Assembly: GCA_030609245.1 (NCBI GenBank)
Contig: JAUWCP010000040.1
Coordinates: 1 to 14,402, forward strand
Source of the DNA: Hyphomicrobium sp.
Lineage (GTDB): Bacteria; Pseudomonadota; Alphaproteobacteria; Rhizobiales; Hyphomicrobiaceae
DNA: 14,402 bases
Reading direction: 5' to 3'
The notes beneath the pieces are model-generated. The model had not been told where the DNA came from. It made no database searches and was given only the letters and a program-made list of their open reading frames with translations. The position numbers were made by a program, and so were the translations under genes. Positions 7,530 through 14,402 of the stretch are shown here, piece after piece (the stretch's first letter is position 1; each line of letters opens with the position of its first letter).

Positions 7530-9038
7530 CTAAGGCACGACGAGTGCGGCCGCTGGCCCAACCGCGGCCTCATAGGCGGCAACGAGTTTCTTCACCGAGA
7601 CCGCAGTTACGTCGAGCACGGGCGCGGGGTAAATGCCGAACAGAAGCGTGAGGAACACGAGCGGCGCCATGATCGCAATCTCGCGATAGCTCAAGTCCTT
7701 GATGGTCTTAAGGGCCGGATTTACAAGCACACCGAAGATGACGCGCTTGTAGACGTAGAGCCCGTATGCCGCTGAGGTGATCACGCCCGTGGTCGCCAAA
7801 AATGCGACCCATGTGTTGACCTTGAACGCAGCGAGAATCGTCAAGAATTCGCCGATGAAACCGCTCGTACCGGGCAACCCGAGATTGGCCATGGTGAAGA
7901 CCATGAAGAGGGCAGCGTAAATCGGCATACGCTGCACAAGACCGCCAAAGACAGAAATCTCATGGGTATGCATGCGATCGTAGAGAACGCCGACACCAAG
8001 GAAGAGCCCGGCCGAGACGATCCCGTGAGAAACCATCTGGAAGACGGCGCCTTCGACGCCCTGGGTTGTAAACGTGAAGATGCCCATCGTCACGAAGCCC
8101 ATATGCGCCACCGAGGAGTAGGCAATGAGCTTTTTCAAATCGGTCTGCGCCAGCGCGACCAGAGATGTGTAGATGATCGCAATGACCGAGAGCACGAACA
8201 TAAACGGTGCGAACTCTTGGCTGGCCAGCGGGAACATCGGCACCGAGAAACGCAAGAAACCGTAGGCGCCCAGCTTCAGGAGGATCGCTGCCAGGATGAC
8301 CGAGCCAGCCGTCGGTGCCTCAACGTGCGCATCCGGCAACCAGGTATGCACCGGCCACATCGGCAGCTTCACCGCGAAAGAGGCGAAGAAGGCAAGCCAC
8401 AGCCACCACTGCATCTCTGGCGAGAAGAATTCCTGGCTCTTTGTCATCAGCGTCGGGATGTCGGTCGTATTTGCGGCCCAGTACATCGCCAACACGGCGA
8501 GCAGCATCAGAACCGAACCCAACAGCGTGTAGAGGAAGAACTTGAAGGTCGCATAGACGCGATTTGGTCCACCCCAAATACCGATGATGAGAAACATCGG
8601 GATGAGGCTGCCTTCAAAGAAGATGAAGAACAAGATGAGGTCCAGCGCACAGAACACGCCAATCATAAGCGTTTCGAGCACAAGGAACGCGATCATGTAT
8701 TCCTTGACGCGGTCCTGGATGACGACCCAACTCGAAATGACGCACAGCGGCAGCAAGAACGTCGTCAGGATCACGAACAGCATCGAGATGCCGTCGACGC
8801 CCATCTTGTACTTCATAATGTCGAGCCAATCGCGCTCCTCGACGAACTGAAAGGCCCCGCTCATGTTGTCGAAGTTGATCCAAATGAGCAGCGATATGAG
8901 GAACGTGATCATCGTGGTCCATAGAGCGATCCAGCGCGCGTTGCCCTTCGCATCGCGATTGAGGCAGCCGATGATCACCGCGCCGACGAGCGGCAGGAAC
9001 GTAACGATCGATAGGATGGGGGCCGACGAGATGTCCAT
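7530..9038 (-). CDS. nuoM: NADH-quinone oxidoreductase subunit M
   Basis: Antiporter-like proton-pumping subunit of complex I, lying between NuoL and NuoN in the membrane arm. Seen: 502 residues, about 14 predicted membrane helices. Key residues line up with the E. coli subunit: Glu142 in FFEGSLIPMF, Lys224 in FAVKLPMWPVHTWLPDAHVE, Lys255 in LLKLGAYGF, His338 in MVSHGIVSAGLF and Glu397 in GFIGEFL. HTWLPDAHVEAPTAGSVILA is the characteristic core. The start is immediately after the nuoL stop (TAAATG), and the GGTGGGG at the end of nuoL may serve as its ribosome site. The C-terminal tail ends in an Ala/Val-rich stretch. Nothing is unusual about the protein. Confidence 0.97.
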   Translation of the reverse strand: MDISSAPILSIVTFLPLVGAVIIGCLNRDAKGNARWIALWTTMITFLISLLIWINFDNMSGAFQFVEERDWLDIMKYKMGVDGISMLFVILTTFLLPLCVISSWVVIQDRVKEYMIAFLVLETLMIGVFCALDLILFFIFFEGSLIPMFLIIGIWGGPNRVYATFKFFLYTLLGSVLMLLAVLAMYWAANTTDIPTLMTKSQEFFSPEMQWWLWLAFFASFAVKLPMWPVHTWLPDAHVEAPTAGSVILAAILLKLGAYGFLRFSVPMFPLASQEFAPFMFVLSVIAIIYTSLVALAQTDLKKLIAYSSVAHMGFVTMGIFTFTTQGVEGAVFQMVSHGIVSAGLFLGVGVLYDRMHTHEISVFGGLVQRMPIYAALFMVFTMANLGLPGTSGFIGEFLTILAAFKVNTWVAFLATTGVITSAAYGLYVYKRVIFGVLVNPALKTIKDLSYREIAIMAPLVFLTLLFGIYPAPVLDVTAVSVKKLVAAYEAAVGPAAALVVP

Positions 9039-10988
9039 TTATCGCGCCCCACCCATGATCATGAACCAGCTGAGAATGAGCGCAACGCCGATCAGCATCG
9101 CAAAGGCGTAGTGATAGATGTAACCCGTTTGCAGCTTCACGACGCGGTTCGTCACCCGGTAAACGCCTGCTGCGGTCCCGTCGATCAGCCCATTGATGAT
9201 GCCTACGTCCCCGACCTTCCACAACACGTTTGCAATCCAGAACGTCGGGCGCACGAAAATGAAGTCGTAGAGTTCGTCGAAGTACCACTTGTTGAGCAAG
9301 AACAGATAGATCGGGCGGAACATGCGCGCGGTCAGCGCCGGCAGCCCGGGTGCGATGACGTAGAAGAGGAACGGTATAAACGTTCCAAGCGCCATCGCTG
9401 TGAATGTCGACCAATGCACCCATTCGGGAAGGTCATGATGGCTTGCCTGGTAGAGTTCCACTTCGGTCTTTTGAATGACCGCGTTGTTCCAGAATGCGTT
9501 GGCGCCCTCGCCGATGAAGGCATAAATGCCGAGTGCCCCAGCAAATGCCGCGCCAACCCCGAGACATATGAGCGGGATGGTCATCACGAACGGGCTCTCA
9601 TGCGTCTTGCGGTAATCGCTGGGATCGATGCGAGTCTTGCCGTGAAACGTCATGAGGATCAGCCGCCAAATATAGACCGCTGTCAGGAAGGCGCCGAAGA
9701 GCAGCAACCAGAAAGAGTACTGGTGGTAGGTTTCCTTCGCATACGACGCGACGATGATCGCATCCTTGGAATAGAACCCGGCAAAACCGCCGATGTGGGG
9801 AATGCCAAAGCCGGAGAGGGCCAGTCCCCCTGCGATCATCATCAACCAAGTGATAGGCATCTTCGTCGCAAGCCCGCCCATCTTGCGCATGTCTTGCTCG
9901 TCATGCAGGGCGTGTTTCACCGAGCCCGCGCACAAGAACAGCAGCGACTTGAAGAAGGCGTGGCAGAAGAGGTGGAAGATGCCCATCGAAAAGGCGCCAA
10001 GGCCGCACGCCGCGAACATGTAGCCGAGTTGCGAGCAGGTCGAATACGCGATGACGCGTTTGATGTCGTTCTGGCAGACGGCGATGGTCGCGGCAAAGAA
10101 GGCTGTAAACGAACCGACCAGGGTGACGAAGCCGAGTGCAATGGGTGCCTGCTCAAAGAGCGGGGAAAGCCGCGCCACCATAAACACGCCGGCCGTCACC
10201 ATAGTGGCCGCATGGATCAAGGCGGAAACCGGAGTTGGGCCCTCCATCGCGTCAGGAAGCCAGGTGTGCAACAGGAACTGCGCCGACTTGCCCATCGCGC
10301 CCATAAACAAGAGCAGGCACAGCGTGGTCAGGATGTCGACCTCATAGCCGAGAAACAAGAACGTCTGCCCGGCCATCGCGGGGGCTGCATCGAAAAGCGC
10401 ATCCATGTTGATGGTTCGGAAGATGGCAAAGAGGCCAAATATGCCCAGCGCAAAGCCGAAGTCGCCGACGCGATTGACGATGAACGCCTTAATGGCAGCC
10501 GCGTTCGCCGATTCCTTCTGATACCAGAAACCAATAAGCAGGTACGAGAACAGACCCACGCCCTCCCAGCCGAAGAAGAGCTGCAGCAGGTTGTCGGACG
10601 TCACCAGCATCAGCATCGAGAACGTGAAGCCGGACAGGTAGGAGAAGAAGCGCGGGCGCGATGGGTCCTCGGACATGTAGCCGATCGAATAGACATGTAC
10701 GAGCGCAGAGACCGTCGTGACGACCACGAACATGACAGCGGTTAGCGTGTCGACCTTAAAGGCCCAAGAGACGTCGAGTTCGCCGCTGGTGATCCAGCGC
10801 AGCACTGTGATGCTATCGGTCTCGTGCTCAAATCCCATGCGCCAGAAGACGATCCAGGAGAGGATACACGAGACGATGAGCAGGCTTGTGGTGATCAGCT
10901 CGGAGGCCCGCACGCCTAGGAGCCTGCCAAAGAAGCCGGCGATGAGCGCACCCAAGGCCGGCAGGAACACGATTGCCGCGTAGATCAT
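9039..10988 (-). CDS. nuoL: NADH-quinone oxidoreductase subunit L
   Basis: Distal antiporter-like proton-pumping subunit of complex I, carrying the long lateral helix along the membrane arm. Seen: 649 residues, in the normal 610-670 range. Conserved residues include Glu142 in FFGWEGVGLFSYLLIGFW, Asp176 in NRVGDFGFALG, Lys234 in GKSAQFLLHTWLPDAMEGP, His259 in SALIHAATMVTAGV, His339 and His343 with Lys347 in FHLFCHAFFKSLLFL, and Lys408 in GFYSKDAII. After the 14-helix core the chain continues with LLNKWYFDELYDFIF (about 560-575), the usual start of the C-terminal extension with the lateral helix. It begins 10 bases after nuoK, and its stop adjoins the nuoM start with no spacer. Confidence 0.97.
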   Translation of the reverse strand: MIYAAIVFLPALGALIAGFFGRLLGVRASELITTSLLIVSCILSWIVFWRMGFEHETDSITVLRWITSGELDVSWAFKVDTLTAVMFVVVTTVSALVHVYSIGYMSEDPSRPRFFSYLSGFTFSMLMLVTSDNLLQLFFGWEGVGLFSYLLIGFWYQKESANAAAIKAFIVNRVGDFGFALGIFGLFAIFRTINMDALFDAAPAMAGQTFLFLGYEVDILTTLCLLLFMGAMGKSAQFLLHTWLPDAMEGPTPVSALIHAATMVTAGVFMVARLSPLFEQAPIALGFVTLVGSFTAFFAATIAVCQNDIKRVIAYSTCSQLGYMFAACGLGAFSMGIFHLFCHAFFKSLLFLCAGSVKHALHDEQDMRKMGGLATKMPITWLMMIAGGLALSGFGIPHIGGFAGFYSKDAIIVASYAKETYHQYSFWLLLFGAFLTAVYIWRLILMTFHGKTRIDPSDYRKTHESPFVMTIPLICLGVGAAFAGALGIYAFIGEGANAFWNNAVIQKTEVELYQASHHDLPEWVHWSTFTAMALGTFIPFLFYVIAPGLPALTARMFRPIYLFLLNKWYFDELYDFIFVRPTFWIANVLWKVGDVGIINGLIDGTAAGVYRVTNRVVKLQTGYIYHYAFAMLIGVALILSWFMIMGGAR

Positions 10989-10998
10989 CGCGTCCCCC

Positions 10999-11307
10999 TC
11001 AGCCCTTCATCATGTTGACATCGTCAACCGCGATCGAGCCGCGATTGCGGTAGTAGACGACGACAATCGCCAGCCCGATGGCGGCTTCCGCCGCCGCCAC
11101 AGTCAAGACCAGCAACGCAAACACTTGGCCGACGAGATCGCCAAGGAAGTGCGAAAACGCCACGAGATTGATGTTGACGGCGAGAAGCATCAGCTCAATC
11201 GACATCAGAATGATGATGACATTCTTGCGGTTGAGAAAGATGCCGAGCATGCCCAGCGTAAACAGAGACGCAGCGACGGTCAGGTAATGCTCGATGCCGA
11301 TGGTCAT
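10999..11307 (-). CDS. nuoK: NADH-quinone oxidoreductase subunit K
   Basis: Small membrane subunit of complex I (ND4L counterpart) that takes part in proton transfer between the quinone site and the pumping modules. Seen: 102 residues with three hydrophobic helices. The two buried glutamates essential in the family are present: Glu38 in LMSIELMLLAVNINLVA and Glu74 in AAAEAAIGLA, matching Glu36 and Glu72 of E. coli. The N-terminus (TIGIEHYL) is typical of alphaproteobacteria. The ATG follows a GAGGCGAG ribosome site in the 14-base spacer after nuoJ. The C-terminal tail after the last helix is short and polar. Confidence 0.97.
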   Translation of the reverse strand: MTIGIEHYLTVAASLFTLGMLGIFLNRKNVIIILMSIELMLLAVNINLVAFSHFLGDLVGQVFALLVLTVAAAEAAIGLAIVVVYYRNRGSIAVDDVNMMKG

Positions 11308-11321
11308 CTCGCCTCGCTTTC

Positions 11322-11963
11322 TCAGCTCTGTCCGTCGGGGGCCGGAATGATCGACCCACCAGACGGCACCTTGACGACCTCGACACCGTCCTTCGGCGAG
11401 CGTGCCACCTGCGCCGCGATCGACTGACGGCGAACGCCGATCTTGTGCTGCAACGTGAGAACGATCGCACCGATCATCGCGACCAGCAGAATGAGGCCCG
11501 CGACCTCGAAAAAGTAGATGTACTTCGTGTAAAGGATGTGGCCCAGAGCCTCGGTATTGGAAACGCCGGAATCGGCGGCGGGCATGGCGGCTGCAAGCTT
11601 ATGCGCTACGCCAAGGTCAAAACCCCGCGCCACGAACAATAAGATAAGCTCGACCAGAACGATGCCGCCAACCAACAATCCGACAGGCGCATTCTTGATG
11701 AAGCCGGCCTTCAGCTCCGCGAAATCGACGTCCAGCATCATGACGACGAACAGGAAGAGTACCGCCACCGCACCCACGTAGACGATGATGAGGATCATCG
11801 CCAGGAACTCAGCGCCCAAGAGAATGAACAGGCCCGCGGCGTTGAAGAAGGCCAGTACGAGGAACAGAACCGCATGCACGGGGTTCTTGGCCACGATCAC
11901 CATCACCCCGGCGATGACCGAGAACACTGCAAAAAGATAGAAGAAGCCCGCAGTCAGTGCCAT
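11322..11963 (-). CDS. nuoJ: NADH-quinone oxidoreductase subunit J
   Basis: Membrane subunit of complex I (ND6 counterpart), part of the E-channel/quinone end of the membrane arm. Seen: 213 residues with five hydrophobic helices. KNPVHAVLFLVL and the third-helix motif IIVYVGAVAVLFLFVVMMLD, the site of the family's pi-bulge, are present. The last 40 or so residues after the fifth helix are polar, a common C-terminal tail. The start at 11963 is forced: an in-frame TGA lies two codons upstream. The best purine-rich ribosome site (AGAGGG) is about 20 bases away, further than usual, so translation initiation may be weak or structured. It lies 178 bases after nuoI, an unusual gap for this operon. 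Confidence 0.96.
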   Translation of the reverse strand: MALTAGFFYLFAVFSVIAGVMVIVAKNPVHAVLFLVLAFFNAAGLFILLGAEFLAMILIIVYVGAVAVLFLFVVMMLDVDFAELKAGFIKNAPVGLLVGGIVLVELILLFVARGFDLGVAHKLAAAMPAADSGVSNTEALGHILYTKYIYFFEVAGLILLVAMIGAIVLTLQHKIGVRRQSIAAQVARSPKDGVEVVKVPSGGSIIPAPDGQS

Positions 11964-12141
11964 CGGTCAGAACCCAGCGCCCTCTTTCGTCCACCGCCTT
12001 CGCCGCGCCCCACGCGCACGCGAAGGCCCACACCGGCACGCACATACTTGCGCAAGGGGCAATACCCCATGCGCTGCAACAATCCAAGCGGTGAGAACGC
12101 TATTGAGTGCAAAGAGCCTGCTCGGACCTTCCGCGGCGTGA
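11964..12141 (-). other. nuoI-nuoJ spacer with two strong hairpins
   Basis: A 178-base spacer inside an otherwise tight operon. Hairpin A pairs GCCTTCGC (11996-12003) with GCGAAGGC (12020-12027), and an inner CGCG/CGCG pair can extend it. Hairpin B pairs GCGCA (12050-12054) with TGCGC (12070-12074) and GGGG (12056-12059) with CCCC (12065-12068) around a CAATA loop, with one mismatch. Neither is followed by a T-run, so they are not intrinsic terminators. They may be transcript-stability or processing elements. No credible gene lies in the spacer. Confidence 0.6.
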
Positions 12142-12630
12142 TCAGCGGTAGGGTGCATCGAGCTCGAGATTCTTTGCAATCTCCCGTTCCCACCGATCCC
12201 CATTATCGAGCAACTTCTCCTTGTTGAAGTAGAGCTCCTCGCGCGTCTCGGTCGCAAACTCGAAATTCGGTCCCTCGACGATGGCGTCCACGGGGCACGC
12301 CTCCTCGCAGAGCCCGCAATAGATGCACTTGACCATATCAATGTCGTAGCGGGTGGCGCGCCGCGTGCCGTCATTGCGGCGCGGCCCAGCCTCTATCGTG
12401 ATTGCCTGGGCAGGACAGATCGCCTCACACAGCTTGCAAGCGATGCATCGCTCCTCGCCATTGGGATAGCGCCGCAGCGCGTGTTCGCCGCGAAAGCGCG
12501 GTGATAATGGCCCGCGCTCGAAGGGATAGTCGATCGTCTTCTTTTTGGAGAAAAACTGGCGCATGGAGAGCCCGAACGCGGAGAGGAACTCCCAGAGAAA
12601 GAGAGCTCTTAGAGATTGTGCGATGTTCAT
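12142..12630 (-). CDS. nuoI: NADH-quinone oxidoreductase subunit I, 2x[4Fe-4S] ferredoxin-like
   Basis: Peripheral-arm subunit (TYKY counterpart) holding two 4Fe-4S clusters, N6a and N6b, on the electron path toward quinone. Seen: 162 residues. Two cluster motifs of the Cx2Cx2Cx3CP type occur as CIACKLCEAICP (Cys62, 65, 68, 72) and CIYCGLCEEACP (Cys102, 105, 108, 112). All eight ligands are intact. The N-terminal amphipathic part (LFLWEFLSAFGLSMRQFF) that docks on the membrane is present, as is the family C-terminus ending in LDAPYR. The ATG at 12630 has GAGAGG five bases upstream. A 51-codon open frame upstream ends on this ATG (ATGA). The gene is separated from nuoH by 224 bases and from nuoJ by 178, both longer than the other spacers. 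Confidence 0.97.
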   Translation of the reverse strand: MNIAQSLRALFLWEFLSAFGLSMRQFFSKKKTIDYPFERGPLSPRFRGEHALRRYPNGEERCIACKLCEAICPAQAITIEAGPRRNDGTRRATRYDIDMVKCIYCGLCEEACPVDAIVEGPNFEFATETREELYFNKEKLLDNGDRWEREIAKNLELDAPYR

Positions 12631-12782
12631 TCGAGCCTCTCACCGGGCGTCATCGCGCAAGCAACTTCGCTCCAACAATCGGAAGCAGCACCGGTCAGGC
12701 GATGGCCGCGGCGCAGATTAGGGCTGCGGAACGTTTCTGCGGCGCCACTCCGCCACTCCGCTCTCATCTTGCTGCTACCCAT
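12627..12782 (-). CDS. Possible small protein of 51 residues ahead of nuoI (uncertain)
   Basis: A short open frame from an ATG at 12782 to a TGA that overlaps the nuoI start codon as ATGA, the same overlap style as nuoN/birA and birA/rnj. The product would be polar and basic (begins MGSSKMRAEW, ends TPGERLE), with two cysteines and no membrane segment. I recognise no family. Against it: there is no good ribosome site before the ATG, the frame stays open further upstream without a better start, an 8-base tandem repeat (12744-12759) lies inside it, and composition does not separate coding from non-coding here. The stop overlap may be chance. If translated, it could couple ribosomes into nuoI. 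Confidence 0.2.
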   Translation of the reverse strand: MGSSKMRAEWRSGAAETFRSPNLRRGHRLTGAASDCWSEVACAMTPGERLE

Positions 12783-12854
12783 CTCAATACCGCAAAGCTC
12801 GAAAGTCCAAATGCTGTGCCAATTAACGCACCCGCTACGGACGGGCCATTCGGC
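12631..12854 (-). other. nuoH-nuoI spacer
   Basis: A 224-base spacer within the nuo operon. Apart from the doubtful 51-codon frame described separately, it shows a tandem 8-base repeat (GCCACTCC twice on the plus strand, 12744-12759) and repeated CTGCGG words around an AACGTT. I see no clear terminator, promoter or known RNA element in it. Confidence 0.5.
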
Positions 12855-13940
12855 TCAAAGTCCTGTCGCGGAGAACCCTCCACGGGCAAACTGAAGCACG
12901 GCCGCTACGGCCACGACCATGAACAAAGAGAGCGGGAGGAACACCTTCCAGCCAAGCCGCATCAACTGGTCGTAGCGATACCGCGGCACCATGGCCTTGG
13001 CCATAGCAAAGAAGAAGAAGACGAAAACGCACTTGCCGACGAACCAGACGATGCCCGGCACCCAGTTGAGCGGCGCCACGTCCACCGGCGGCAACCACCC
13101 CCCGAGGAAGAGGAGTGTCATCATCGCGCACATGGTCACGCACGCCACGTACTCGCCGAGCATGTACAGCATATAGGGTGTCGAGGAATATTCGACCATG
13201 AAGCCGGCGACCAACTCCGATTCCGCTTCAACCAAGTCGAACGGCGGCCGGTTCGTCTCCGCAAGTGCCGAGACGAAGAAGACGACGAACATCGGGAAGA
13301 GCGGCAGCCAATACCAGTCTAACAGCGAATTTGGCAGGCCAACCCCCGTGCCGAGACCCGTCTTCTGCGCGTTGACGATATCCGTCAGGTTCAGGGAGCC
13401 GACGCACAAGATCACCGTAATGATCACGAAACCGATGGAGACCTCATAGGACACCATCTGCGCCACAGACCGCAGCGAGCCCATGAACGGATACTTGGAG
13501 TTCGACGCCCAGCCTCCCATGATGATGCCGTAGACGGCCAGAGATGACAGCGCCAACAGGTAGAGCACTCCGACGTTGAGGTCGGACATCACCCACCTGC
13601 CTAAGCCATCTTCATTGACGGGGATCGCGGCCCACGCGGCAAGTGCAAACGTTACGGTTGCAATTGGGCCTAGCAGAAACACGCCCTTGTTGGCGCTGGC
13701 GGGAATAATCGGCTCTTTGAACACGAACTTCAAAAGATCGGCAAAAGACTGCAAGAGTCCAAAGGCACCAACGACATTGGGACCGCGCCGCAACTGCACG
13801 GCCGCCCACACCTTACGGTCCATCAACAATAGGTAGGCGACGACAATGAGCAGAACCACCAGAATGAGCAGGCTCCAGCCCACCATGGCCAATAGCCACA
13901 GCGCGTAATTCCACCATTCCTGATAAGTGCTCTCACTCAT
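12855..13940 (-). CDS. nuoH: NADH-quinone oxidoreductase subunit H
   Basis: Membrane subunit of complex I (ND1 counterpart) that forms much of the quinone chamber at the junction of the two arms. Seen: 361 residues with about eight to nine hydrophobic helices. Signature segments are MDRKVWAAVQLRRGPNVVG (about 40-58), LLQSFADLLKFVFKE, ALAETNRPPFDLVEAESELV with its acidic quinone-site loop (about 226-245), GFMVEYSS and RYRYDQLMRLGWK near the C-terminus. Helix-one-loop Asp in place of the Glu of some other bacteria is, as I recall, usual in alphaproteobacteria. It starts 21 bases after nuoG; the upstream ribosome site (GAGCGG) is modest. The downstream spacer to nuoI is unusually long. Confidence 0.97.
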   Translation of the reverse strand: MSESTYQEWWNYALWLLAMVGWSLLILVVLLIVVAYLLLMDRKVWAAVQLRRGPNVVGAFGLLQSFADLLKFVFKEPIIPASANKGVFLLGPIATVTFALAAWAAIPVNEDGLGRWVMSDLNVGVLYLLALSSLAVYGIIMGGWASNSKYPFMGSLRSVAQMVSYEVSIGFVIITVILCVGSLNLTDIVNAQKTGLGTGVGLPNSLLDWYWLPLFPMFVVFFVSALAETNRPPFDLVEAESELVAGFMVEYSSTPYMLYMLGEYVACVTMCAMMTLLFLGGWLPPVDVAPLNWVPGIVWFVGKCVFVFFFFAMAKAMVPRYRYDQLMRLGWKVFLPLSLFMVVAVAAVLQFARGGFSATGL

Positions 13941-13961
13941 CGCCGCTCAATCGACCTCGCG

Positions 13962-14402
13962 TTATTCGGCTGCCGACAAGCGGGAACCGGCGTTCATGCT
14001 CTTCTTCAGCGCGCTCATCTCCGCCATCACAGCAGAGGCGCGCGCAATTGGGTTTGTCAGGTAAAAGTCACGAACGGGAGACACGAACGGCTCATCGATC
14101 GTCGAACCCTTTAGCTTTGCTACGCCCTCAACTCCCTCGCGGTCTGCTGGCGCAACGGCATCGAGCCTGGCCAAGTGCGGCGCCGCTGCGTACATGGCCG
14201 ACCTCAAGGCGGTCAGCGTGTCGAAGGGAAGCGTGTGGTCGAGGTGTGCAGACAACGCGCGCAGGATCGCCCAATCCTCTTTTGCCTCGCCCGGCGCAAA
14301 GACCGCGCGCTTGGTGAACTGCACCCTACCCTCGGTGTTCACGTACGTTGCGCTTTTCTCTGTGTAGGCGGCGGCGGGAAGGATGACATCGGCCCGGTGC
14401 GC
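13962..14402 (-). CDS. nuoG: NADH-quinone oxidoreductase subunit G (partial, C-terminal 146 residues)
   Basis: Largest peripheral-arm subunit of complex I, carrying several iron-sulfur clusters in its N-terminal part, which is outside the window. Only the last 146 codons are visible, entering at the right edge in frame. I read on from a GTG at 14342 to the edge and found ADVILPAAAYTEKSATYVNT followed by EGRVQ, the hallmark of the molybdopterin-oxidoreductase-like C-terminal domain of NuoG. KEDWAILRALS and FVSPVRDFYLTNPIARAS further on also fit the family. The full protein is usually about 690-700 residues. The stop is 21 bases ahead of nuoH, and the remaining nuoA-F genes are expected beyond the right edge. 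Confidence 0.95.
   Translation of the reverse strand, partial: AHRADVILPAAAYTEKSATYVNTEGRVQFTKRAVFAPGEAKEDWAILRALSAHLDHTLPFDTLTALRSAMYAAAPHLARLDAVAPADREGVEGVAKLKGSTIDEPFVSPVRDFYLTNPIARASAVMAEMSALKKSMNAGSRLSAAE

Noticed and set aside
7962..8924. A 320-codon open frame on the plus strand opposite nuoM
   Set aside because: Same situation: antisense to NuoM with a His/Arg/Asp/Glu-rich product of shadow composition.
9111..10745. A 544-codon open frame on the plus strand opposite nuoL
   Set aside because: It is antisense to a full, clearly recognisable NuoL. Its product is Arg/His/Glu-rich and low in hydrophobics, as expected when the complement of a GC-rich membrane-protein gene is read. No ribosome site or family is visible.
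11954..12070. A 38-codon minus-strand frame in the nuoI-nuoJ spacer that ends just inside nuoJ
   Set aside because: Its ATG lies in the arm of one hairpin and it reads through the other. The product is a low-complexity Gly/Arg/Val string and there is no ribosome site.

Overview
The window is an ordinary, well-ordered piece of an alphaproteobacterial chromosome, most likely from the order Hyphomicrobiales (Rhizobiales). Three things point there: the gene order nuoGHIJKLMN-birA-rnj-mce-DUF1467 followed by proS and a lolC/E-type gene; a short prolyl-tRNA synthetase without the INS editing insertion; and a small DUF1467 membrane protein, a family I know from alphaproteobacteria. This is judged from sequence features and recalled family knowledge, not from a search. 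The genus cannot be fixed from this window.

All thirteen confident genes lie on the minus strand, so they are transcribed from the right end of the window to the left. From right to left: the 3' end of nuoG (cut by the window edge), then nuoH, nuoI, nuoJ, nuoK, nuoL, nuoM and nuoN, which encode the 2x[4Fe-4S] ferredoxin-like subunit and the whole membrane arm of respiratory complex I. Without a break come birA (biotin-protein ligase), rnj (ribonuclease J), mce (methylmalonyl-CoA epimerase) and an 84-residue DUF1467 protein. nuoN/birA and birA/rnj overlap by ATGA, and nuoL/nuoM abut as TAAATG, so this looks like one long operon. It ends about 30 bases past the DUF1467 gene at a perfect 12-bp hairpin.

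A 553-base non-coding gap follows (2283-2835). It holds that hairpin, a second U-tract hairpin and a weak candidate promoter for proS. proS and then the N-terminal part of a LolC/LolE-type lipoprotein-release permease, cut by the left edge, complete the window.

Functionally the window joins energy conservation (complex I) with biotin loading of carboxylases and the epimerase step after propionyl-CoA carboxylase. BirA would biotinylate propionyl-CoA carboxylase, and Mce acts on its product. RNA turnover (RNase J) and a translation enzyme (ProRS) sit alongside.

I see no mobile element, CRISPR array, tRNA, rRNA or evident novel system. The least explained parts are the two unusually long spacers inside the nuo operon (nuoH-nuoI, 224 bases, with a 51-codon ORF that runs into the nuoI start; nuoI-nuoJ, 178 bases, with two strong hairpins), the hairpins of the 553-base gap, and a homopolymer run at the start of rnj.
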